Assembly: GCA_018066715.1 (NCBI GenBank)
Contig: JAGPWA010000004.1
Coordinates: forward strand, 1 to 36,310
Length of the DNA stretch: 36,310 nucleotides
DNA from: Porticoccus sp.
GTDB taxonomy: Bacteria > Pseudomonadota > Gammaproteobacteria > Pseudomonadales > Porticoccaceae
Direction: 5' to 3'
Shown: one piece after another, positions 1 through 6,249 of the stretch
How the letters are laid out: every line of letters starts with the position of its first letter
Numbering within the stretch: position 1 is the stretch's first letter
The notes under the pieces: model-generated
The model's input: only the letters and a program-made list of their open reading frames with translations
Databases searched by the model: none
What the model was told of the DNA's origin: nothing
Made by a program: the position numbers and the translations under genes

Positions 1-188
1 CAATTATATCAATGAAAAATGTTTTTTTTTAAGAAAACAGTATTTTTAAGAAATTTGTTTTTTTTTAAAAAAACAAATATAATTTTTTTAAGTTTTTATT
101 TTAAATATATTTTTCTGACTCTTTATGTGTTGCCGAACAGATAGATTCTTATATAACTAGATCTAATTAACTTCAGGTGCTGCTCCTT
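1..188. other. A/T-rich flank with poly-A/T hairpin
   Basis: No gene is visible here. Positions 1-118 are almost pure A/T, with T and A runs of seven to ten bases. A perfect 12-bp inverted repeat lies at 53-64 and 67-78 with a 2-base spacer, followed on the plus strand by a T run. It lies downstream of hipA on the minus strand, so it could help end hipA transcription, but no U run follows the stem on that strand. A near-palindrome centred on AGATCT sits around 155-170. The composition differs sharply from the rest of the window and fits the inside of a mobile island. Confidence 0.4.
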
Positions 189-1493
189 TTAGGGCTTCAT
201 TTCTGTCAGCAGCTCTTTACCAATAGCCTCGACGGTTTCTTTTTTGATGAGCCCTGCAGACTTTGCATACTTCGGCCAGTTGGCTGCTATAGAGAGCGCT
301 TTATCAACCAGAACTTTTGTGTTTTTAACGCGAGTTAATTTGCCCACGCCCTCAATGTCGCTCCGTGTAAAGCCATCCCTTTTACCGTTAATTGACATCT
401 GGTGCCTATCCGTCCAGCGGCCAGCGGGGTTGTGAGCGTAGGTAACATCGTAAGCAGGGGATAAAGACCATGCCCCCGCCTCATCCATAAGGAAAGAAAT
501 GTTTTTCGTGTGATCGTCTAGGTTTCTAAAGACAACATTGAAGATCATTCTTCGAATTAGCTGGTCCATATCCGACGCAGGAAGCTCTAAGACTCTCATG
601 ACACTAAGTGTCTGTTCATAACTATAGGCTCCGGGCATGTTGAAGTCGTAATGAGCAATACCACATAAGGTCTGCATGTGGACTTTATCGTTACCCTTTC
701 TATCAAACCGTTTTGTCATGAAGTGGGCGCGGCCGTTTTCTTCGAGCAAGCGGCATTCAGTCATATTGATACCGAAGTCTTTGGCCATAAGGTGGTATGC
801 GTATTCAATTTGGCCGTAATTCTGCGGTTTACCCAGCTCTATATCATTAACGCCATCAAACTTTATCAGCCAATGAGAAAACCCTTTCGGTGCCGCAACC
901 TGACCGGAACGAATAGCGCCTTCTTTATTCATGGCGATAATAGCTTTCGGCCTAGCACCCCCGGCAGAAGTACCTACACGCAGGATGTCACTTAACCCTT
1001 TCTTGGCTTCGTCTTCAGTTCGGCCAAGGTCTGCATTAAACTCACCACGCGCGGACATTATTTCTTGCGCCAACTCAACCAGCGCGGCCACTTCAACCTC
1101 TACAGATTGAGATAAAGCTTTTTCTCTTGTTGTGGGGGTGAACTCTAGCGCCCCCATACCTCGCGACCCAACATAACAAAGCCTATCAATAGGGGTAAAT
1201 GAGCTGAGGCTGCGGCCTTGAGCCGACAACCACTGATCAATAATGGCATTCCCGAACTTGTCCGGCAGAGCGTCGGCTAGCAGTCCAGGCAACCCCCAGA
1301 AGGTTTCGCGATTCAGGCCAAACTGGTACACCTTGGACAGGGCTGTTTTCATTACAACAGGGCTGGGGTTCAACTCTCCTGAGCAAAACTCTGCATCATA
1401 CTCAAACAACGCCCGCCCCCTATCGTTATCCCACACCACAGCACCAACAGTCTTGCCGTATAGGTGAACCCATGCTGTATCAACTTCTGCCAT
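189..1493 (-). CDS. HipA-family serine/threonine kinase toxin
   Basis: Predicted toxin kinase of a type II toxin-antitoxin pair. E. coli HipA phosphorylates glutamyl-tRNA synthetase and causes growth arrest; the target here is unknown. The protein is 434 aa, close to the usual HipA length. An N-terminal coupling domain contains LPDKFGN (about 76-82) and VGSRGMGALEF (108-118). The loop GTSAGGARPK (174-183) matches the regulatory loop that carries the autophosphorylated serine in HipA, here Ser176. The catalytic motif is NLDDHTKN (324-331, Asp326 as base and Asn331 as metal ligand), and SPAYDV (345-350) supplies the second metal-binding Asp349. All key residues are present, so the kinase should be active. 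It starts with ATG 5 bases after the hipB stop, the usual antitoxin-first order. It lies in the probable mobile region upstream of the att-like site at 2249-2265. Confidence 0.9.
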   Translation of the reverse strand: MAEVDTAWVHLYGKTVGAVVWDNDRGRALFEYDAEFCSGELNPSPVVMKTALSKVYQFGLNRETFWGLPGLLADALPDKFGNAIIDQWLSAQGRSLSSFTPIDRLCYVGSRGMGALEFTPTTREKALSQSVEVEVAALVELAQEIMSARGEFNADLGRTEDEAKKGLSDILRVGTSAGGARPKAIIAMNKEGAIRSGQVAAPKGFSHWLIKFDGVNDIELGKPQNYGQIEYAYHLMAKDFGINMTECRLLEENGRAHFMTKRFDRKGNDKVHMQTLCGIAHYDFNMPGAYSYEQTLSVMRVLELPASDMDQLIRRMIFNVVFRNLDDHTKNISFLMDEAGAWSLSPAYDVTYAHNPAGRWTDRHQMSINGKRDGFTRSDIEGVGKLTRVKNTKVLVDKALSIAANWPKYAKSAGLIKKETVEAIGKELLTEMKP

Positions 1494-1498
1494 CAGTG

Positions 1499-1840
1499 TT
1501 ATTCCTTCTTTCTAGCTGTACCGGCACGCTGCCGTACCCGACCCTGCATTCTAGCCACCTGTATAGGGCTGACATTTGAGGCTGAGGAAAGGAACTCATC
1601 CAGTTCATCAAGAGCGCTTAAAGCCCTTAGAACAGAAACCAGCACCTCCATTTTTCCCTTTCCCTGCTCTAGCGCAACGATAGTGGTTCGCCCCACCCCC
1701 GCTCGATCAGCAAGTTTCTTCTGAGTAAGATGCCCACCTTCTGCCTTTAGCCGCATTTGCTTTACTCTCTCACCTAAAACTGAGAGCACTGCGTCATCAG
1801 ACATCTCATGACCTATAGATTGCTTTGTTGTTTTATCCAT
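1499..1840 (-). CDS. HipB-like XRE-family antitoxin
   Basis: Small DNA-binding protein (113 aa) with a helix-turn-helix of the XRE/Cro type at about residues 22-80, including LTQKKLADRAGVGRTT and EQGKGK. In the HipBA family the antitoxin binds the kinase and represses its own operon. Its gene directly precedes hipA on the same strand with a 5-base gap, so the two are probably co-transcribed. A basic C-terminal tail (about residues 97-113, rich in Arg and Lys) is longer than in E. coli HipB. The ATG at 1840 has AGGGG very close in front; a second ATG at 1804 (residue 13), with an AGGT-like sequence upstream, is an alternative start. A dyad at 1855-1873 just upstream is a candidate operator. 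Confidence 0.85.
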   Translation of the reverse strand: MDKTTKQSIGHEMSDDAVLSVLGERVKQMRLKAEGGHLTQKKLADRAGVGRTTIVALEQGKGKMEVLVSVLRALSALDELDEFLSSASNVSPIQVARMQGRVRQRAGTARKKE

Positions 1841-1854
1841 GCCCCTGCCTTTTT

Positions 1855-1884
1855 TCTAGTAAGAGTCACTAGATCCCCATTATG
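1855..1884 (-). promoter_or_regulatory. Candidate hipBA operator and -10 element
   Basis: A perfect inverted repeat TCTAGT (1855-1860) / ACTAGA (1868-1873) with a 7-base spacer lies 15 bases upstream of the hipB ATG. On the minus strand a -10-like CATAAT occupies 1879-1884, so the dyad would cover the transcription start. This is the normal layout of an autoregulated toxin-antitoxin promoter. No good -35 is visible. The assignment to HipB is inferred. Confidence 0.45.
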
Positions 1885-1943
1885 CGACACTAACCACGAT
1901 ACCAGGGCTCTATGTTGCCATACAGCGACCTAATAATGCAATC

Positions 1944-1970
1944 TTACAAATAAGGTAATATCTGTATAAT
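1944..1970 (+). promoter_or_regulatory. Candidate promoter for the 2036 gene remnant
   Basis: TTACAA at 1944-1949 and a perfect TATAAT at 1965-1970 are separated by 15 bases (16 if CTTACA at 1943 is taken). It points right, toward the truncated reading frame at 2036-2161, and away from hipB. The short spacer makes it only moderately convincing. Confidence 0.4.
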
Positions 1971-1975
1971 AGGAC

Positions 1976-2013
1976 GCTATATGTAGTTTATCCAATAAAC
2001 GTCTGTATATAGC
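1976..2013 (+). other. Nested inverted repeat in leader of gene remnant
   Basis: Outer arms GCTATAT (1976-1982) and ATATAGC (2007-2013) enclose an inner hairpin GTTTAT (1986-1991) / ATAAAC (1995-2000) with loop CCA. It lies between the TATAAT at 1965-1970 and the remnant start at 2036, so it would be in the 5' leader of that transcript. It could be an RNA fold or a protein-binding dyad. It has no U tail, so it is not a standard terminator. Confidence 0.4.
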
Positions 2014-2035
2014 AACATTATATAGGCTGGTAATT

Positions 2036-2161
2036 TTGGATACTCAGGATCAAAAAACTACTGTTATTAGCGGCGGAAATACTGGCGCTGACGTCGATTC
2101 TTTGTCTGCTGCACATAAACTCGGTATCCCCCCTGGGGCTTCACACCAAAATCCTGTATGA
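2036..2161 (+). pseudogene. Truncated molybdenum-carrier/SLOG-like gene remnant
   Basis: A 41-codon reading frame starts at TTG (2036) and stops at TGA (2159-2161). Its residues 11-27 read VISGGNTGADVDSLSAA, followed by HKLGIPPGA. This matches the N-terminal pattern of the putative molybdenum-carrier family (PF12694, SLOG superfamily; typically SGGQTGADRAALDAA..LGIPHGG). That glycine-rich loop normally begins a protein of roughly 150 residues; here homology ends soon after LGIP.G and the frame closes. There is no ATG, and upstream frames are closed at 1970-1972. It is most likely the broken 5' end of an accessory gene, cut off about 90 bases before the att-like site. Family recognition is from the motif by eye; a short intact peptide cannot be excluded. 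Confidence 0.55.
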
Positions 2162-2248
2162 CCAACATCCAAACCCGTATTTTAAATTAATCACTTAAAA
2201 ACAACAGGTTAAGCGTTTAAAATTACTGGTAATGTAGGTGTAAACGTT

Positions 2249-2265
2249 TCCCTCCGCCTCCACCA
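2249..2265 (+). repeat. Candidate att site: tRNA/tmRNA 3'-end fragment
   Basis: The 17 bases TCCCTCCGCCTCCACCA resemble the 3' end of a tmRNA or tRNA: T-stem, acceptor strand, discriminator A and CCA. The rest of the gene is missing: the bases in front lack the TTCRA T-loop and any upstream arms. Integrative elements that insert into the 3' end of ssrA or tRNA genes leave such a fragment at their far end. On that reading 1-2248 is element DNA, recJ is the original chromosomal flank, and the intact RNA gene lies left of the window on the plus strand. No second copy was found inside the window. Confidence 0.45.
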
Positions 2266-2322
2266 ACTATGACAAAATAAGTTTAGTCCGTGGGCACCCA
2301 GACCAATAATTTATTGCCTACC

Positions 2323-4110
2323 CTAATTTTTCATAATCTCTTGAACCATCAACTGCACTGACTCCCTCCCCTGCCAGACATTGATATCCAATTTATACAC
2401 CAGCTGCACTTTATCGGCATTGGGGTTCGGCCAAATATTCGTATCCACATTAAAGGCAATGGCATCGATTAATTGCTGTTTTTGTTTATCCACAGCCAGC
2501 AGTAACTTCAGGTGTTTCTCTCCCACAATACGTTGCTGAACGATATAAAACTCACCCTCAAACAATGGTTCCGGAAAGTGCTGCCCCCAAGGGCCGGACT
2601 CTCTCAGTAAATGGCCGGTTTCCAGGCTCAGTTCTTCGGGGGTGAGTTCACCGTCTGTAATAATCTCTGCTTCCAGGTCTGCCGGCGTGAGTTGACGTTT
2701 TACTTCTGCATCAAAAGCTTTTGCAAAGGCAGGATAATGTTTGGCATCGAGGCTCAAACCAGCGGCCATGGCGTGACCACCAAACTTACTGATTAATTCG
2801 GGGTGGGCGGTAGCAACCGCATCTAATGCATCGCGGATATGTAGCCCCGGGATGGAACGGGCTGAGCCTTTGTACTCTCTGTTGCTCTCGTCATTTTCAG
2901 CATCACCACTGGCATCGGCAAAGGCAATCACCGGGCGATGTATTCGGTCTTTAATTCTGGAGGCCAGTAGCCCGACCACGCCTTGGTGCCAGTCGGCATC
3001 GAACAGGCATAGGCCCCAAGGAAGAGCGTCTTCATCTAAGGTTAATTTATCAAGAATGGCCAATCCTTCTCGCTGCATATCTGCCTCGATCACTCGACGA
3101 TCACGATTCAGTTCATCCAATTGCGCGGCATATTCACGGGCCAGGTAGGGATCGGTTTCTAACAGGCATTCAATGCCGATACTCATATCGTCCAATCGCC
3201 CAGCGGCATTCAGCCGTGGACCTACGGTAAAACCCAAATCAGTCGCCACTAATCGCTGGCGATCTTTCCCCGCCAAGTCCAGCAGTGCCTGAATACCGGG
3301 CCGGGTTTTGCCTGCTCTAATACGTTGTATTCCCTGGTGCACCAGCACCCGATTGGTTTGATCCAGCGGCACCACATCTGCCACGGTGCCCAGTGCCACT
3401 AAATCTAACCACTCGGCCATATTGGGTGCAGTAATACCCTCAGCATCAAACCAGCCAGTGTCGCGCAACCGACTGCGCAATGCGCTCAACAGGTAAAACA
3501 CCACCCCCACCCCGGCGAGGTTTTTACTGGGAAACTCACAACCGTGCTGGTTGGGGTTAAGAATGGCATCGGCCTCCGGCAGTACAGCACCGGGTAAATG
3601 ATGGTCGGTAATTAAGACTTTTATACCGGCTTCTTTGGCTGCTTTCACTCCATTAACGCTGGAAATACCGTTATCCACGGTAACGATCAGATCGGGATGA
3701 CGCTGTTGTGCCAGGGCGACGATTTCCGGGGTGAGGCCATAGCCAAATTCAAAGCGGTTGGGCACGATAAAATCGATATGCTGCATGCCCATGGCACGCA
3801 TGGCTAATAGAGTCAGCGTGGTACTGGTGGCACCATCGGCATCGAAGTCACCCACAATCAACACGGACTGCTGTTGCTTTAATGCCTCCTCTAATAGACC
3901 TACGCCTTCCGTCAGTCCTTTCAGAGAATCGGGGCGGGGCAGTTTTGCCAAGGTACGCTCCAATTGTTCGTCAGAGGTAATACCGCGCCCCAGATAAATA
4001 CGCTGTAGTAGTGGCGATATGCTGTCACTGAAATGACTGAGATTCGGGTCTGTCTGATTCGAGGTAGTCTGGTTCGAGGGAATCTGACGCTGGATAATCT
4101 TAGGCTGCAT
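2323..4110 (-). CDS. recJ: Single-stranded-DNA-specific exonuclease RecJ
   Basis: 5'-3' exonuclease on single-stranded DNA, acting in RecFOR recombination, mismatch repair and base-excision repair. All DHH-phosphoesterase motifs are present (numbered from a TTG one codon upstream): DFDADG (89-94), VDNG (146-149), DHH (170-172), GTVADVVPL (242-250), GPRLNAAGRL (298-307), then the DHHA1 signature KFGGHAMAAG (443-452) and a C-terminal OB-like domain. The ATG at 4110 gives 595 aa, near the family length of about 575, and has GAGGGG 8 bases upstream; a TTG at 4113 is the alternative. Residues 9-23 are encoded by three 15-base repeat units (4041-4085), a low-constraint N-terminal tail rich in Ser, Asn, Gln and Thr. 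It is divergent from the fad cassette. Confidence 0.96.
   Translation of the reverse strand: MQPKIIQRQIPSNQTTSNQTDPNLSHFSDSISPLLQRIYLGRGITSDEQLERTLAKLPRPDSLKGLTEGVGLLEEALKQQQSVLIVGDFDADGATSTTLTLLAMRAMGMQHIDFIVPNRFEFGYGLTPEIVALAQQRHPDLIVTVDNGISSVNGVKAAKEAGIKVLITDHHLPGAVLPEADAILNPNQHGCEFPSKNLAGVGVVFYLLSALRSRLRDTGWFDAEGITAPNMAEWLDLVALGTVADVVPLDQTNRVLVHQGIQRIRAGKTRPGIQALLDLAGKDRQRLVATDLGFTVGPRLNAAGRLDDMSIGIECLLETDPYLAREYAAQLDELNRDRRVIEADMQREGLAILDKLTLDEDALPWGLCLFDADWHQGVVGLLASRIKDRIHRPVIAFADASGDAENDESNREYKGSARSIPGLHIRDALDAVATAHPELISKFGGHAMAAGLSLDAKHYPAFAKAFDAEVKRQLTPADLEAEIITDGELTPEELSLETGHLLRESGPWGQHFPEPLFEGEFYIVQQRIVGEKHLKLLLAVDKQKQQLIDAIAFNVDTNIWPNPNADKVQLVYKLDINVWQGRESVQLMVQEIMKN
4041..4085. 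repeat. 15-bp tandem repeat, three copies, in recJ 5' end
   Basis: Three consecutive 15-base units (4041-4055, 4056-4070, 4071-4085) share the pattern GATTCGRGGTNGTCT with a few changes each. They keep the recJ frame and encode the repeated SNQT-type tail near the N terminus. Confidence 0.75.
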
Positions 4111-4228
4111 CAATAAAGCCCCTCGTTATTATGATCTCAACAAGCCGTGGAATATGAGCAACCGTAGGCCCGTTTGGGCATTGTTGTGGTTTTTGGAAGC
4201 ACGTCATTTCAATCCCCATGTAATACGC

Positions 4229-4234
4229 TATGAT
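4229..4234 (+). promoter_or_regulatory. Weak candidate -10 of the fad cassette
   Basis: TATGAT at 4229-4234 lies about 74 bases upstream of the acyl-CoA dehydrogenase ATG. The sequence 17 bases further up (ATTTCA) is a poor -35. No fatty-acid regulator operator such as a PsrA- or FadR-like palindrome was recognised between 4111 and 4307. Confidence 0.25.
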
Positions 4235-4307
4235 TGATCGCAGATAGCAACAATGTCTGCATTGTATCAACCTATTTATCGGCAATGATAATTGAACAGG
4301 AATTCAT

Positions 4308-6143
4308 ATGGCTCACTACAAAGCCCCGCTACGCGATATTCAGTTTGTATTGGAAGACTTGCTCGACGTCTATTCCAGCTACCAAACTCTACCGGGATAT
4401 GAAGAGACCACCCCCGATCTGGTCAATGCCGTTTTTGAAGAGGCTGCCAAATTTTCAGAAGAAGTACTCACCCCACTGAATGCGGTGGGCGATAAAGAAG
4501 GCTGTCAGCTTATCGACGGAGAAGTAAAAACACCCACCGGTTTCAAAGAGGCGTATCAGGAGTTTGTGGCGGGCGGCTGGCCTACCATGGAACAACCGGT
4601 TGAATACGGTGGCCAAGGGCTTCCACTTTCTATTGGGCTGGTGATTCGCGAAATGATTGGTACCGCCAACTGGTCCTGGGGCATGTACCCTGGGTTATCC
4701 CACGGGGCCACCGTCACCATTTTTGATCACGGCACCGAGGCACAAAAAGAAACTTACCTGAAACCGCTCACCAGCGGTGAATGGACGGGCACTATGTGCC
4801 TAACAGAAGCCCACTGCGGCACCGACCTCGGCTTACTGAAATCAAAGGCTGAACCCAATGATGACGGTAGCTATCGTATCAGTGGCTCGAAAATTTTTAT
4901 CTCTGCGGGTGAACACGACCTGACAGAAAATATCGTCCATATTGTGCTGGCGCGATTGCCCGATGCTCCTGAGGGCACCAAGGGTATTTCACTGTTTATT
5001 GTGCCCAAGTTTATCCCTGCGGAAGATGGTTCAGTCGGCGACCGAAATGCTGTGAGCTGTGGCTCGCTGGAACACAAAATGGGTATTCACGGTAACGCCA
5101 CCTGTGTACTCAACTTCGATGGCGCCACCGGCTATATGCTGGGCGAACCCAATAAAGGGTTGCGCTGCATGTTCACCTTTATGAATGTGGCTCGGCTGGG
5201 TACTGGTATTCAAGGGCTGGCGCACACCGAGCTGGCTTTCCAGAATTCACTGGCCTATGCCAAAGATCGTCTGGCCATGCGTTCATTAACCGGCACTAAA
5301 AATGCCGACGGCCCCGCCGACCCGATTATTGTTCACCCCGACGTACGGCGTATGTTGCTCACCCAAAAAGCCTTTGCCGAGGGTGGCCGAGTACTGATTT
5401 ATTTTGCAGGTACGTTAGTAGACACCGCCGAAAAATCCACCGACCCCGCCAAGCGGGAAGAAGCAGAAAGCCTGCTGGGTTTTCTCACCCCGATCATTAA
5501 AGCCTTCATCACAGAAACCGGTTCTGAAAGTGCCAACCTGGGTATGCAATGCTTTGGTGGACACGGCTATATCAGTGAGTGGGGTATGGAACAAAATGTC
5601 CGTGATGCAAGAATTGCCACGCTGTACGAAGGCACCACCGGTATTCAATCGTTGGATTTGCTGGGCCGCAAGGTGCTCGGCAGCCGGGGCAAACTATTAA
5701 AGCCTGTCACCGCTCAAATTATTGAGTTCTGCAAAAAACACCGTTGGAACCGCGAAATGCGGCCCTTTGTGATCCCCCTGTGGAAAAGCGTGAAACGCTG
5801 GAAAAGCCTGACGCGACGCATTGGTTTTTCTGCCATGCGAAATAAAGATCAGGTGGGTGCTGCTTCCGTGGATTACCTGATGTACTCAGGCTATGTACTG
5901 CTCGGGTTTATTTGGGCCAAGAGTGCCTATGTCTCTCAGCAAAAGCTTTCGCAGCAGAAGCTCTCTAAGGAAGCTAACACCGAAACGGATAGCGGAAACA
6001 TAACTGACGAAAGCTTTTATCAAGCCAAAATCCAAACGGCTGAATTTTACTTTGCGAAAATTCTGCCTCGCACAGCGTCACTACAGGCCACTATTAAGAC
6101 GGGCTCAAAATCACTGATGGCGATGGCCGAAGATGACTTTTAG
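4308..6143 (+). CDS. Long-form acyl-CoA dehydrogenase (FadE-type)
   Basis: FAD enzyme that forms trans-2-enoyl-CoA from acyl-CoA, the first step of beta-oxidation. The 611 aa match the long subfamily with an extra N-terminal strip (YKAPLRDIQFVL, 4-15) and a C-terminal extension, as in Pseudomonas PA0506-type enzymes. Also seen are the FAD-side motif TEAHCGTDLG (166-175), FGGHGYI (416-422), and LYEGTTGIQ with the catalytic base Glu441 followed by LDLLGRKVL. ATG at 4308 has AGG 7 bases upstream. Substrate chain length cannot be read from sequence; members of this subfamily are often annotated as DmdC or medium/long-chain enzymes. Residues 543-553 contain a tandem duplication (SQQKL twice) in a linker. 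It heads the cassette with the FadB/J- and FadI-like genes. Confidence 0.93.
   Translation: MAHYKAPLRDIQFVLEDLLDVYSSYQTLPGYEETTPDLVNAVFEEAAKFSEEVLTPLNAVGDKEGCQLIDGEVKTPTGFKEAYQEFVAGGWPTMEQPVEYGGQGLPLSIGLVIREMIGTANWSWGMYPGLSHGATVTIFDHGTEAQKETYLKPLTSGEWTGTMCLTEAHCGTDLGLLKSKAEPNDDGSYRISGSKIFISAGEHDLTENIVHIVLARLPDAPEGTKGISLFIVPKFIPAEDGSVGDRNAVSCGSLEHKMGIHGNATCVLNFDGATGYMLGEPNKGLRCMFTFMNVARLGTGIQGLAHTELAFQNSLAYAKDRLAMRSLTGTKNADGPADPIIVHPDVRRMLLTQKAFAEGGRVLIYFAGTLVDTAEKSTDPAKREEAESLLGFLTPIIKAFITETGSESANLGMQCFGGHGYISEWGMEQNVRDARIATLYEGTTGIQSLDLLGRKVLGSRGKLLKPVTAQIIEFCKKHRWNREMRPFVIPLWKSVKRWKSLTRRIGFSAMRNKDQVGAASVDYLMYSGYVLLGFIWAKSAYVSQQKLSQQKLSKEANTETDSGNITDESFYQAKIQTAEFYFAKILPRTASLQATIKTGSKSLMAMAEDDF
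5934..5975. repeat. 15-bp tandem repeat in acyl-CoA dehydrogenase linker
   Basis: Units at 5934-5948 and 5949-5963, with a partial third to 5975, encode SQQKL, SQQKL and SKEA. The frame is kept. It lies in the hydrophilic linker within the C-terminal extension. Confidence 0.7.
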
Positions 6144-6150
6144 TACTGGA

Positions 6151-6192
6151 CCAGTAGCACCGAACTAGTAGCACCGGCCCAGTAGAACTGAT
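6151..6192. repeat. 14-bp tandem repeat between fad genes
   Basis: Three 14-base units (6151-6164, 6165-6178, 6179-6192) share the core AGTAGMAC. They fill much of the 106-base gap between the acyl-CoA dehydrogenase stop and the bifunctional enzyme start. No function is evident. Confidence 0.7.
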
Positions 6193-6249
6193 GACGACTA
6201 AAGTTTATAAGGCTAGCACCTACAACTATTTAAGAGTTTGAGAAACACC

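Larger units (their letters stand above)
1841..2322. other. 482-base non-genic stretch between hipB and recJ
   Basis: This gap holds the candidate hipBA operator (1855-1884), a plus-strand promoter (1944-1970), a nested inverted repeat (1976-2013), the broken SLOG-like reading frame (2036-2161) and the att-like fragment (2249-2265). From 2266 to 2322 there is only an A/T-rich palindrome, CAATAA/TTATTG at 2304-2316, just after the recJ stop. No convincing rho-independent terminator for recJ is visible. Confidence 0.5.

Noticed and set aside
2220-2265. A complete tRNA or tmRNA gene
   Set aside because: Only the 3' acceptor-like end is present; no T-loop, anticodon arm or 5' acceptor strand can be found.
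4100-4285. 61-codon minus-strand frame between recJ and the acyl-CoA dehydrogenase
   Set aside because: No ribosome site or recognisable motif; it overlaps the recJ start and the likely fad promoter region.
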